Positions 16,766-24,763 of a stretch of 64,000 nucleotides of DNA are shown piece by piece. Numbering within the stretch: position 1 is the stretch's first letter; the number at the start of each line of letters is the position of its first letter. Source of the stretch: Rathayibacter caricis DSM 15933. Its GTDB lineage: Bacteria > Actinomycetota > Actinomycetes > Actinomycetales > Microbacteriaceae. Where the stretch lies: positions 1,922,001 to 1,986,000 of the forward strand of contig NZ_PZPL01000001.1 in the NCBI RefSeq assembly GCF_003044275.1. Direction: 5' to 3'. The notes under the pieces were generated by a model that saw nothing but the letters and a program-made list of their open reading frames with translations, did not search any database and had not been told where the DNA came from. The position numbers were made by a program, and so were the translations under genes.

Positions 16766-16821
16766 CGCTTCTCCAGAAGTTGCGGTGATCGCGCGCGCTT
16801 ACCGCAACTTCTGGAGAAGCG
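16766..16821. repeat. Palindromic repeat family A, copy 1
   Basis: Perfect inverted repeat with 21-bp arms (16766-16786 and 16801-16821; right arm contains ACCGCAACTTCTGGAGAAGC) around a 14-base GC-rich loop. It lies between the methyltransferase stop and the DUF559-type pseudogene; four relatives lie on the other side of that gene. Confidence 0.92.
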
Positions 16822-16910
16822 CGGGGCGGGAGGGTCCTCCACAGGCGCCGGATCCCTCGTCCACCTGTGGAGAGCCGTCAGCGGGCGGCGAGCGGGGCGA
16901 TCCTGTCGCC

Positions 16911-17823
16911 ATGCATCAGAGCGACAACCCTCTCGGAGCCTTCTCCCGTGCGTCCGCGATCGAGAGGGGGTGGACCGAGGATCGCATCCGGCACCGTGCA
17001 CTCTCTCGTCCGTTCCACGGCGTCCGCACCGTGGTCGCGCCGCGCACCCACCTGCAGCGCGCTCAGGCGTACGTCCCTCGCCTGCGGGACGGCCGGTTCT
17101 TCTCGCACCTGACAGCGGCGGTGCTGTACGACGTCCCGCTGCCCACCCTCGCCGCCGAGGACGACCCGGTGCACGTCGCCGTCTTCTCTCCTGCCAGGCC
17201 CCCGCGGTGCCGCGGTGTCGTCGGCCACGCGCTGAACGGCGGGCGCTTCTCCGTGACGACTCGGCGAGGTCTCCCCGTCACGGATGCGGTGTCGACGTGG
17301 CTCCTGCTCGGCACGGTCCTGGCGTACCGGGAGCTCGTCGTCGCGACGGACCACCTCCTGTTCGTCCCCCGCTACCGCAGTGACGACCCCGACCGTCCGT
17401 TCGCGCGTCGCGCCGACCTCGAGGCCGCTCTCGCGGACTTCCACGGTGCCGGCGCGCGCGCTGCGCACTGCTCTCTCGCGAGCGTCGGACGCGGCGGCAT
17501 CCCGTCCCGAGACCGGCCTGCGGTTGATGATCGTCGAAGCGGGCCTTCCGGAGCCCGAGCTGAACGTCCCCATCCGCGTGGGCTCGAAGCTGCTCACCGT
17601 CGGAGATCTGGTGTTCGCCCGATGGAAGGTGCTCGTCGAGTACGACGGGGAGCAGCATCGCACCAGCGACGCGCAGTTCGCCCGGGACCGGGAGCGGCTG
17701 CTCGCCCTCCAGCTGGCCGGGTGGATCATCGTCCCCATCCGTGCCGAGGGCCTGCGCCAGGGGAGCGCCCGGACGATCGCCGAGATCCGCGCGGCGCTCC
17801 ACGCGCACGGCTGGCGCGGCTGA
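16911..17823 (+). pseudogene. DUF559 nuclease-type protein with AbiEi-like N-terminus, frameshifted
   Basis: The reading frame from ATG 16911 encodes the N-terminal part (MHQSDNPLGAFSRASAIERG, then HRALSRPFHGVRTVVAPRTH) and runs intact to ADFHGAGARA. The family signature then continues one frame over, from ARALRTALSRASDAAAS to the stop at 17823. It includes GDLVFARWKVLVEYDGEQH with the E-x-D-G-x-x-H pattern of Vsr/PD-(D/E)XK-like DUF559 nucleases. The frame changes inside an alternating GC run at about 17450-17461, so a one-base gain or two-base loss is likely. If not a sequencing error the gene is dead. It is bracketed by family A palindromes. A homologous, intact gene lies at 33825-34718. 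Confidence 0.8.
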
Positions 17824-17930
17824 GCCCCGGATGCGGTCGGCACGGCGCTGCTCGCACTGCCTCACCGCGACGTCCGGGGAGGAGTGACGGGTCACGACTA
17901 CCGGCAGGCAGGCGACGCCCGCGGCCGCGT

Positions 17931-17984
17931 CGCTTCCGCACAAGTTGCGGGAAGTGCGAGCAATCACCGCAACTTCTGGATAAC
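17931..17984. repeat. Palindromic repeat family A, copy 2
   Basis: Left arm CGCTTCCGCACAAGTTGCGG, right arm ending ACCGCAACTTCTGGATAACG. The right arm matches copy 1 closely; the left arm has drifted. It lies about 110 bases downstream of the DUF559 pseudogene. Confidence 0.85.
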
Positions 17985-18002
17985 GACGATGGGGGTCGGT
18001 CC

Positions 18003-18033
18003 GAAGGAGGAGGAGGAGGAGGAGGAGGAGGGG
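18003..18033 (+). repeat. Polypurine AGG/GGA trinucleotide tract
   Basis: An uninterrupted run of about 30 purines, mostly AGG units (about nine), between family A copies 2 and 3. Such tracts are prone to slippage and can form triplex or G-rich structures. Confidence 0.85.
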
Positions 18034-18148
18034 CTGGGGCGGTGGATGCGCAGACGTTGTGGCATGCGTGAGGAGCTACCGCCGCTCCTCACGTGCGGTA
18101 ATCGATTTCTGCTCCGGGACAAGGAGGTGGCCGCCGGATCCACTTCGA

Positions 18149-18200
18149 TTCCGCAGAAGTTGCGGGAAGCGCGAGGGTTCACCGCAAACTCTGGAGAAGG
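18149..18200. repeat. Palindromic repeat family A, copy 3
   Basis: Left arm TTCCGCAGAAGTTGCGGGAA and right arm ACCGCAAACTCTGGAGAAGG. The right arm shows two changes against copy 1 (AACTTCTGG reads AAACTCTGG). Confidence 0.85.
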
Positions 18201-18233
18201 GCGGGGCTCGGTAGTGCGACGGCGAGTGGGCCT

Positions 18234-18300
18234 GAGATGCAGCGCTTCCGCAGTAGTTGTGGGAAGCGCGAGCGTTCACCGCAACTTCTGGAGAAGCGCG
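18234..18300. repeat. Palindromic repeat family A, copy 4
   Basis: A 67-base unit beginning GAGATGCAGCGCTTCCGCAG and ending CTTCTGGAGAAGCGCG. It is nearly identical to copy 5 (differences at about four positions), which points to a recent tandem-type duplication with 114-base spacing. Confidence 0.9.
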
Positions 18301-18347
18301 TTGGGAGAAGTGCGAGGGGTCTGGGGGGAGGGAAGGTCAGTGGGCTG

Positions 18348-18414
18348 GAGATGCAGCGCTTCCGCAGTAGTTGCGGTAAGCGCGAGCGTTCACCGCAACT
18401 TTTGGAGAAGCGCG
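18348..18414. repeat. Palindromic repeat family A, copy 5
   Basis: A 67-base unit almost identical to copy 4 (TTGTGGGAAG there, TTGCGGTAAG here; CTTCTGG there, CTTTTGG here). It ends about 30 bases before the stop of the LacI-family gene and could also act as its terminator. Confidence 0.9.
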
Positions 18415-18445
18415 GGAGGGTGGGGGGGGGCGGGGGCGGCCGGCG

Positions 18446-19474
18446 TCAGGAGCTGGCGCGGACGACCAGCTCGGTGGGCATCAGGGTGCGGTGCTCCACC
18501 GGGAGGCCCTCGATGCGGGCGACCAGCAGCTCGGCCATGCGGGCGCCCAGCTCGACAGGCATCTGGCGGACGGTGCTCAGGGCGGGCGCGGCGGTGCGGG
18601 CGAACATGTCGTCGTCGAAGCCGACGACGGCGACGTCGTCCGGGATGCGCCGGCCGGCCGCCCGCAGCGCCTCGTACGCGCCGACGGCCATCTGGTCGTT
18701 GGCGGCGAAGAGGCCGTCGATCGAGGGGTCGCGCTCGAGCAGTCGGCGCATCGCCTCGCGGCCGCTGTCGGGCGAGAAGTCGCCCCACTCGACGAGCGAG
18801 TCGTCCAGACCCGCGTCGGCGAGGGTGCGGCGCCAGCCGACGAGCCGGTCGACGCCCGGGGGCATGTCGGCGGGGCCGGCGATGGTGGCGAGGCGGCGGC
18901 GTCCGCGCTCGACGAGGTGCGCGGTCGCGGCGGCCGCCCCCTCCGCGTTGTCGACGTCGACGAAGTACGAGCCGCGCTCCTCCGGCGACAGCGGGCGGCC
19001 GCCGAAGACGATCGGGAGCGAGTTGGCGAGAGCCGCGTAGGAGTGGTCGCCCGAGTGGTGCGAGACGACGAGTGCGCCGTCGACGTTGCCGCCCAGGAGG
19101 TAGCGGCGGGTCTTCTCGCCGTTGGTCTCGGACGCGATCAGCATCGACAGGGTGTAGTCGGTGTCGGCCAGGCGCATCGCCGCGCCCTGCACGATCGAGG
19201 CGAAGAACGGGTCGGCGAAGACGCGCGCCGTCGACTCCGGGACGATCAGCGCGATCGACTGCGTGCGCCGCGACGCCAGCATCCGGGCGGCGCGGTTGGG
19301 CACGTAGTCGAGCTCGCCGATCGCCTTCTCGACCGCGGCGACGATGTCGGCGGCCACCTGCGGGGCGCCGTTGACGACCCGCGAGACGGTCGCGCGCGAC
19401 ACTCCGGCGCGCGCCGCGACCATCTCGAGGGTGGGGGAGCGCCCCGCCTCGCGGCCGATCGATCCGTCGGCCAC
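18446..19474 (-). CDS. LacI-family transcriptional regulator (CebR-like)
   Basis: A 342-residue repressor. The N-terminal helix-turn-helix is PTLEMVAARAGVSRATVSRV (about residues 14-33), with the hinge helix YVPNRAARMLASRRTQSIAL. The sugar-binding domain follows to the end (SLPIVFGGRPL, LFAANDQMAVGAYEALRAAG, VAVVGFDDDMFARTAAPALS). It starts with GTG three bases after the stop of the GH1 beta-glucosidase gene and is probably in one operon with it. A GGAGCGCTC-centred palindrome like the CebR operator lies upstream of that operon and suggests autoregulation released by cellobiose or a similar beta-glucoside. Confidence 0.9.
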   Translation of the reverse strand: MADGSIGREAGRSPTLEMVAARAGVSRATVSRVVNGAPQVAADIVAAVEKAIGELDYVPNRAARMLASRRTQSIALIVPESTARVFADPFFASIVQGAAMRLADTDYTLSMLIASETNGEKTRRYLLGGNVDGALVVSHHSGDHSYAALANSLPIVFGGRPLSPEERGSYFVDVDNAEGAAAATAHLVERGRRRLATIAGPADMPPGVDRLVGWRRTLADAGLDDSLVEWGDFSPDSGREAMRRLLERDPSIDGLFAANDQMAVGAYEALRAAGRRIPDDVAVVGFDDDMFARTAAPALSTVRQMPVELGARMAELLVARIEGLPVEHRTLMPTELVVRASS

Positions 19475-19477
19475 CGG

Positions 19478-20953
19478 TCAGTCCAGGAGCGACGCGGCAG
19501 AGCCGCCGAGCAGGCGCGAGTAGACGAGGCCGGAGTCCTTGATCGTGCGCTCCTGGGACTCGTAGTCGACGCGGACGATGCCGAAGCGCTTCTCGTAGCC
19601 CCACGCCCACTCGTAGTTGTCGAGCAGCGACCAGACGAAGTAGCCGCGGACGTCGGCGCCCTGGTCGATCGCGTCGGCGACCTTCTCGACGTGGTCGAGG
19701 ACGTACTGGGTGCGGTCGACGTCGTGCACGCGGCCGTCCTCGACGACGTCGTCGTACGCGGCTCCGTTCTCGGTGACGTAGAGCGGAGGGAGGTTCTCGT
19801 ACTCCAGGCCCAGGCGGGTGAGCAGGTAGCGCAGTCCGTCGGGGTGCACCTCCCAGTCCATCGCCGTGCGCGGCAGGCCGCGGCTGGGGAAGGTGATGAA
19901 CTCCGACCCCACGAACGGGGAGGCCGTCTCGCGGTCGGTCGCGACGGCGAAGTCCTCGGTGCCGGCGGGGAGCGCGTGACCCGAGACGTTGTCGTCGTGG
20001 TAGTGGTTCACGCCGAGGAAGTCGAGCGGCAGCGAGATGAGGTCGAGGTCGCCGTCGACGATCAGCTCGTCGAGTCCGAGTCCGGCGACGTCCTCGAGCA
20101 GGTCCTCGGGGTACTCGCCGCGCAGCAGCGGGTCGAGGAAGATGCGGTTCTGCAGCGCGTCGAAGCGGCGGGCGGCGTCGAGGTCGACCTCGTCCTCGGG
20201 GTCGTCGGGGACGGCGTTGGAGAGGTTGAGCGTGATGCCGAGGTTCTGCGCGCCGAGCTGACGCAGCGTCGAGACGGCGAGGCCGTGCGCGAGGTGGGTG
20301 TGGTGGACCGCCGCGAGCGCGGCCTGCGGCGAGATCACTCCGGGGGCGTGCACGCCCGCACCGTAGGAGAGCAGCGTCGAGCAGAACGGCTCGTTGAACG
20401 TCGTCCAGTGCTGGACGCGGTCGCCGAGGCTCTCGTAGACGGCCTCGGCGTAGTCGCGGAAGCGCTCGGCGGTGTCGCGGTTCGTCCAGCCGCCGGTCTC
20501 CTCCACGGCCTGCGGGAGGTCCCAGTGGTAGAGCGTCAGCCAGGGCAGGATCCCGGCGCCCAGCAGCTCGTCGACCAGGCGCGAGTAGAAGTCGAGTCCC
20601 TCGGCGTTGACGGAGCGGTCGCCCGGCTTCACCCGCGACCAGCTGACCGAGAAGCGGTACGAGCCCAGGCCCAGCTCCTTCATCAGCTGCACGTCGGCGG
20701 GCATGCGGTGGTAGTGGTCGACGGCGACCTCGGGGGTGTCGCCCTTCGCGACGGCGCCGGGGACGCGCGAGAACGCATCCCAGATGCTGTCCTCCTTGCC
20801 GCCCTCGTGGCCGGCGCCCTCGATCTGGGCGGCGGCCGTCGCGGAGCCCCACAGGAATCCGACCGGCCAGTCGCGCACGGCGAGGCGCTCGGCCCGGAGG
20901 TTCTGCTCAGCGAGGCTCGGCGTCTCGGTGGCGGGGGTGCGGGCAACGCTCAT
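19478..20953 (-). CDS. GH1 beta-glucosidase
   Basis: A 491-residue cytoplasmic glycoside hydrolase family 1 TIM barrel with no signal peptide. The acid/base glutamate is E188 in TFNEP and the nucleophile is E395 in YVTENGAAYDD. GFLWGSATAAAQIEGA near the N-terminus, FSVSWSRVKP and YFVWSLLDNYEWAWGYEKRF are all family hallmarks. It hydrolyses beta-linked disaccharides such as cellobiose after uptake. AAGGAG precedes the ATG. It forms an operon with the LacI-type regulator gene. Exact preference (glucoside, fucoside, mannoside) is not readable from sequence. Confidence 0.95.
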   Translation of the reverse strand: MSVARTPATETPSLAEQNLRAERLAVRDWPVGFLWGSATAAAQIEGAGHEGGKEDSIWDAFSRVPGAVAKGDTPEVAVDHYHRMPADVQLMKELGLGSYRFSVSWSRVKPGDRSVNAEGLDFYSRLVDELLGAGILPWLTLYHWDLPQAVEETGGWTNRDTAERFRDYAEAVYESLGDRVQHWTTFNEPFCSTLLSYGAGVHAPGVISPQAALAAVHHTHLAHGLAVSTLRQLGAQNLGITLNLSNAVPDDPEDEVDLDAARRFDALQNRIFLDPLLRGEYPEDLLEDVAGLGLDELIVDGDLDLISLPLDFLGVNHYHDDNVSGHALPAGTEDFAVATDRETASPFVGSEFITFPSRGLPRTAMDWEVHPDGLRYLLTRLGLEYENLPPLYVTENGAAYDDVVEDGRVHDVDRTQYVLDHVEKVADAIDQGADVRGYFVWSLLDNYEWAWGYEKRFGIVRVDYESQERTIKDSGLVYSRLLGGSAASLLD

Positions 20954-20994
20954 GGGCGACTCCTTCGGCTGGTACGGCCATCCTACGACCTTCG

Positions 20995-21008
20995 ATGGAG
21001 CGCTCTCT
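20995..21008. promoter_or_regulatory. CebR-like palindromic operator
   Basis: ATGGAGCGCTCTCT matches 10 of 14 bases of the actinobacterial CebR site TGGGAGCGCTCCCA, centred on GAGCGCTC. It is 42-55 bases upstream of the beta-glucosidase start. A similar site lies before the sugar importer operon at 44086-44099. Confidence 0.55.
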
Positions 21009-21058
21009 CGCCGCCGTACCGGCGCCGCGCCGAGATCTCGGGGCGGCGCCGGAGCGGT

Positions 21059-22885
21059 TCAGCTCCGCCGGTTGTCGGGCGCGGTCGGAGTCGTGCGGAC
21101 GGAGTCGGTCCGCACGTCGGGCTCGATGCTGCCGGCGGCGAGATCCGCGCCCGCCCGGGCGGCGAGCTGCGGGTCGGTCCGGCGGAGCTCCTCGGCGCGC
21201 TCCTCGTCGGCGGCGAGGTCGTGCGCCTCCTGCATCGCCGACTTCGCGCGCAGCGGCGGCGTCTTGAGGAACCACGACAGCACGAAGGCGAGCAGGACCA
21301 CTCCGAGGGCGACCGAGAAGACGGTCACGGTGGCGTCGTTGAAGCCGGTCAGGAACGGCGCCGACAGCGCGCGGTCGGCGGTGTTCAGGAACGAGGTGTC
21401 GCCGTCGAGAGCCGAGCCGATCGCCGAAGTGTCCTGCGACTGCAGGAGGCCGAGGATCTTCTCGTTCGCGGGATCGGCCAGGACCGCCGGGTCGGCGAGA
21501 GCGGCCTGCAGATCGGAGGCGATCGCCGGCTTCTGGAAGGCGCCCGCGATCGTGTCGGGGATGCGGGTGAACAGCACCGAGAAGATCACCGCGGTGCCCA
21601 GGGTGCCGCCGATCTGCCGGAAGAACGTCGAGGCGCTCGTCGCGACTCCCATGTTCGCCACGTCGACCGAGTTCTGCGAGGCGAGGGTGAGCGTCTGCAT
21701 CATCTGGCCGAGTCCGAGTCCCAGCAGCAGCATGCCGCCCATCATGAACAGGACCGGCTTGTCGATCGAGACGAAGGTGAAATAGAAGAACGCGGCCGAC
21801 ATCAGGAACGTGCCGACGATGGGGAACGCCCGGTAGCGCCCGGTGCGCGAGATGATCTGGCCCGACACGATCGAGGCGATCATGAGGCCGAGGATCATCG
21901 GGAGCATCAGGAAGCCCGACTCCGTGGGAGTCGCTCCGTTCACCAGCTGCAGGTAGAGCGGGATCGTCATCATGCCGCCGAACATGCCGAAGCCGACGAG
22001 GACGCCCAGCACGGTGGCCATCGAGAAGGTCGGCGAGCGGAAGAGCTTCAGCGGGATCAGCGCGTCGTCGCCCATCATCCGCTCGGCCGCGATGAAGCCG
22101 ACGATCCCCAGGACGCCGACGATGTAGCAGACCCACGCGATCGGGGAGCTCCAGCCCCACTCGCGCCCCTGCTCCGCGATCAGCAGGAGGGGGCCGGCCG
22201 CGACGATGACGAGGGCCGCGCCCCACCAGTCGATGCGGATCGAGCGGGTGCCCGCGGGCTTGGGCAGGTGCAGGAAGCGGAGCACGATGACGAGCGCCAC
22301 GGCGCCGATCGGCAGGTTGATCAGGAACACCCAGCGCCAGCCGGTGATGAACAGGATCTCGGGTGTGCCGGCGAGCAGGCCGCCGATCAGCGGGCCGACG
22401 ACGCTCGAGATGCCGAAGACGGCGAGGAAGTAGCCCTGGTACTTGGCGCGCTCGCGCGGCGGGAGGATGTCGCCCATGACGGTCAGGGCGAGCGACATGA
22501 GGCCGCCGGCGCCCAGTCCCTGCACGGCGCGGAAGCCGGCGAGGCCGAGCATCGAGGTCGCGAACCCGGCCAGGAGGGAGCCGATCAGGAACAGGACGAT
22601 CGCGATCAGGTAGAGCGGGCGCCGGCCGAAGATGTCGGAGAGCTTGCCGTAGATCGGGGTCGCGATGGTCGAGACGATCAGGTAGGCGGTGGTGACCCAG
22701 GCCTGCTGCGACAGTCCGTCGAGGTCGTCGGCGATCGTGCGCATCGAGGTGCCCACGATCGTCTGGTCGAGCGAGGACAGGAACATCCCCGCCATCAGTC
22801 CGAAGATCACGAAGAGGATCTGGCGGTGCGACATGACCGCGCCGGAGGGCGTCGGTGCGGTCGGTCGTGAAGCGGAGTCGGCCAT
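21059..22885 (-). CDS. MFS multidrug exporter, DHA2 (14-TM) type
   Basis: A 608-residue membrane protein. The first half has the DHA2 hallmarks FLSSLDQTIVGTSMRTIADD (motif D1 region, residues about 36-55), YGKLSDIFGRRPLYL (motif A) and the antiporter motif C GISSVVGPLIGGLL. About 14 hydrophobic segments are visible. A roughly 90-residue extracytoplasmic-type loop (ADPAVLADPANEKILG ... GDTSFLNTADRALS) precedes the last helix, and the C-terminal tail is charged. It probably exports drugs or metabolites with protons. No adjacent regulator gene is present, yet a 23-bp palindrome stands upstream. Confidence 0.92.
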   Translation of the reverse strand: MADSASRPTAPTPSGAVMSHRQILFVIFGLMAGMFLSSLDQTIVGTSMRTIADDLDGLSQQAWVTTAYLIVSTIATPIYGKLSDIFGRRPLYLIAIVLFLIGSLLAGFATSMLGLAGFRAVQGLGAGGLMSLALTVMGDILPPRERAKYQGYFLAVFGISSVVGPLIGGLLAGTPEILFITGWRWVFLINLPIGAVALVIVLRFLHLPKPAGTRSIRIDWWGAALVIVAAGPLLLIAEQGREWGWSSPIAWVCYIVGVLGIVGFIAAERMMGDDALIPLKLFRSPTFSMATVLGVLVGFGMFGGMMTIPLYLQLVNGATPTESGFLMLPMILGLMIASIVSGQIISRTGRYRAFPIVGTFLMSAAFFYFTFVSIDKPVLFMMGGMLLLGLGLGQMMQTLTLASQNSVDVANMGVATSASTFFRQIGGTLGTAVIFSVLFTRIPDTIAGAFQKPAIASDLQAALADPAVLADPANEKILGLLQSQDTSAIGSALDGDTSFLNTADRALSAPFLTGFNDATVTVFSVALGVVLLAFVLSWFLKTPPLRAKSAMQEAHDLAADEERAEELRRTDPQLAARAGADLAAGSIEPDVRTDSVRTTPTAPDNRRS

Positions 22886-22935
22886 GGGTGTCCCCTCGTC
22901 AGGCGGGCGCCTTCAGGGCACGGCGGACCGCCGCG

Positions 22936-22958
22936 AACGTTGCGTGCTGCGCAAAGTT
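22936..22958. promoter_or_regulatory. 23-bp palindrome upstream of exporter, TetR-type operator candidate
   Basis: Half-sites AACGTTGCG (22936-22944) and CGCAAAGTT (22950-22958) are complementary at 8 of 9 positions across a 5-base centre. The site is 51-73 bases upstream of the exporter start. Its form suits a TetR-family dimer, but no such gene adjoins. Confidence 0.5.
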
Positions 22959-23029
22959 ACACCGGGAGCCGACGCGCCTCCAGAGCCCGCGGCGAGCCTG
23001 AACGGGATCTCAGGAGGCGCGCGCGGGCG

Positions 23030-24574
23030 TCACTCCGATGCGGCGGCGGGCTCCTCGGTCCAGCCAGCCTCGCGGAGCGCGGCTCGGGCTTCGGCTCGGG
23101 CGGAGTAGGGCGTGCGGACGCCCTGGATGTCGCGGTAGTTCTGGTGCCCCGGGCCCGCCCAGAGGATCGAGTCGCCCTCCTCGGCGAGCGAGACGGCGAC
23201 GCGGATCGCGCGCTTGGGGTCGTCGACCTCGTGGATCTCCCCGTTGGGACGCGCGGCGCGGGCGGCCTCGACGAGAGTGCGGCGGATGGAGGCCGGGTCC
23301 TCGAAGCGCGGGTGGTGATCGGTGACGACGAGCACGTCGCTGCCGGAGACGGCGGCCTCGGCCATCGCGGGCCGCTTCAGCGTGTCGCGGTCGCCGTCGG
23401 CGCCGAACACCATGATCACGCGGCCGCGGGTCACTCCGCGGACCGCCTCGAGCGTGTGCTGGAAGGCGTCGGCGCTGTGTCCGAAGTCGACGTAGACGGT
23501 CGGGCCGCGCTCGCCCGAGACGCGCTCGGTGCGACCGGGGAGCGAGACGTCGACTCCGCCGTCGCGGTGCAGAGCGGCGCGGATCTCGCCGAGCGGCCGG
23601 CCCGACTCGACCAGCATGACGATGGCGAGGGCCGCATTGGCCGCCATGTGGGCGCCGATGATCGGCACCGAGGTGGTGATCGCCCGCGACTCGCGGTTCT
23701 GGATGCGGAAGCCGGTGCGGCCGAACTCCTGCTCGAGGATCGTCACCGTCCAGTCGGCGTCGACGTCCGGGAGCGAGGTGATGGTCGTCACGGGAATGCC
23801 GGCCGTGTCGCGGATGCGGGCGCCGGCGGGGGAGTCGAGCGAGACGACGGCGCGTCGGGCCCGGTCCGGCTGGAAGAGCTGCGCCTTCTGGGAGAAGTAC
23901 GTCTCCATGTCGCCGTAGTCGTCGAGGTGGTCGTGGCTGAGGTTCGTGAATCCCGCGACGTCGAAGACGACCCCGTCGACGCGGTGGCGGGTGAGCGCCT
24001 GAGCGCTGACCTCGATCGCCGCGGCTCCCACGCCGTCCTCGTGCATGCGGGCGAGCAGCGCGTGCAGCTCGGTCGCCTCGGGGGTGGTGAGGCCGCTCGT
24101 GATCGAGGTGTCGCCGATGTGGCGCTCCGCGGTCGAGCTGAGGCCCGGGACCACGCCGAGCTGGCGGAGGATCCCCTCGATCATGTGCACGGTCGAGGTC
24201 TTGCCGTTGGTGCCGGTGACGCCGAAGAGCACCGGCGCGCGCTCGGCCGTGCCGTACACGGCGGCGGCGACGGCGCCCAGGCGCGAGCGCGGGTCGTCGA
24301 CGACCAGCACCGGCAGGCCCGTGGCGCGGGCGAGCTCCGCCCCGGCCTCATCGGTCATCACCGCGGAGGCGCCGCGCTCGCGGGCCTCGCCGACGAACTC
24401 GGCGCCGTGCCGGTTCACTCCGGCGAGTGCGACGAAGAGGTCGCCGGGCTCGACGTCGGACGCGGTCAGCACGACTCCGGTGACCTCGGCGTCGGCCGGA
24501 TCGTCGGCCGGGATCTCGAGAGTGCGCGCGAGGGCCGCGAGAGGGACCGCGGGGGCGAGGCGGGGTCGGAGCAT
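23030..24574 (-). CDS. MurE-like Mur ligase, divergent active site
   Basis: A 514-residue ATP-dependent Mur ligase in three domains. The N-terminal UDP-binding domain includes LTASDVEPGDLFVAL, the central domain carries the P-loop GTNGKTS (121-127) and probable carbamylated K230 (YFSQKAQLF), and the C-terminal domain binds the amino acid. MurE normally adds the third stem residue to UDP-MurNAc-L-Ala-D-Glu. The residues that grip meso-diaminopimelate are changed: DNPR reads DHHPR (419-423), GKGHE reads GPGHQ (474-478), and the usual DYAHTPD reads DFGHSAD. It is not in a dcw cluster. It may add another residue or serve a side role. Confidence 0.85.
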   Translation of the reverse strand: MLRPRLAPAVPLAALARTLEIPADDPADAEVTGVVLTASDVEPGDLFVALAGVNRHGAEFVGEARERGASAVMTDEAGAELARATGLPVLVVDDPRSRLGAVAAAVYGTAERAPVLFGVTGTNGKTSTVHMIEGILRQLGVVPGLSSTAERHIGDTSITSGLTTPEATELHALLARMHEDGVGAAAIEVSAQALTRHRVDGVVFDVAGFTNLSHDHLDDYGDMETYFSQKAQLFQPDRARRAVVSLDSPAGARIRDTAGIPVTTITSLPDVDADWTVTILEQEFGRTGFRIQNRESRAITTSVPIIGAHMAANAALAIVMLVESGRPLGEIRAALHRDGGVDVSLPGRTERVSGERGPTVYVDFGHSADAFQHTLEAVRGVTRGRVIMVFGADGDRDTLKRPAMAEAAVSGSDVLVVTDHHPRFEDPASIRRTLVEAARAARPNGEIHEVDDPKRAIRVAVSLAEEGDSILWAGPGHQNYRDIQGVRTPYSARAEARAALREAGWTEEPAAASE

Positions 24575-24671
24575 GGGGTCCTTTCGTCGCCGGGATCGTC
24601 GGTGCGGAGCCGAGGGGGCGGACTCGCGCGATCGCCGGTGCTGTCACCCACGCTAGGGGAGTCGAGCAGGT

Positions 24672-24690
24672 GAATCCTTGAAGGATATTC
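24672..24690. promoter_or_regulatory. Imperfect palindrome in divergent promoter
   Basis: GAATCCTTGAAGGATATTC is a quasi-palindrome in an otherwise GC-rich gap between the divergent MurE-like and VanY-type genes. It is about 60 bases before the VanY-type -10 hexamer. Role unproven. Confidence 0.3.
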
Positions 24691-24751
24691 GAGGCGGGCC
24701 CGAAGATCCGGTCGCCGGGCGGTCGTCGGGAGACCTCGACGGACCCGCGTC

Positions 24752-24757
24752 TAGGCT
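24752..24757 (+). promoter_or_regulatory. -10 hexamer TAGGCT, leaderless geometry
   Basis: TAGGCT ends exactly seven bases before the A of the ATG at 24764. A GGAGG lies between, but it is too close to the ATG to work well as a ribosome site. Confidence 0.55.
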
Positions 24758-24763
24758 CGGAGG

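Larger units (their letters stand above)
17824..18445. other. Gene-free region with palindromes and purine tracts
   Basis: No credible gene lies in these 622 bases. They hold four family A palindromes (17931-17984, 18149-18200, 18234-18300, 18348-18414), a long AGG/GGA purine tract at 18003-18033 and runs of G at 18414-18435. Base composition and repeat content differ sharply from the surrounding coding DNA. Confidence 0.8.

Noticed and set aside
15880..17823. Restriction-modification system made of methyltransferase plus DUF559 gene
   Set aside because: The nuclease gene is frameshifted, separated by a palindrome, and its intact paralogue has no methyltransferase beside it. The pair is better treated as independent.
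17931..18414. CRISPR array
   Set aside because: Units are palindromic, spacings are irregular and there are no cas genes. The intervening DNA is not of equal length.
18491..22870. A 1459-codon open frame on the plus strand across the LacI, GH1 and MFS genes
   Set aside because: It is an antisense shadow. The minus-strand genes have clear catalytic and transport motifs, while this frame is low-complexity His/Arg/Glu-rich sequence without any domain, as expected at this GC content.
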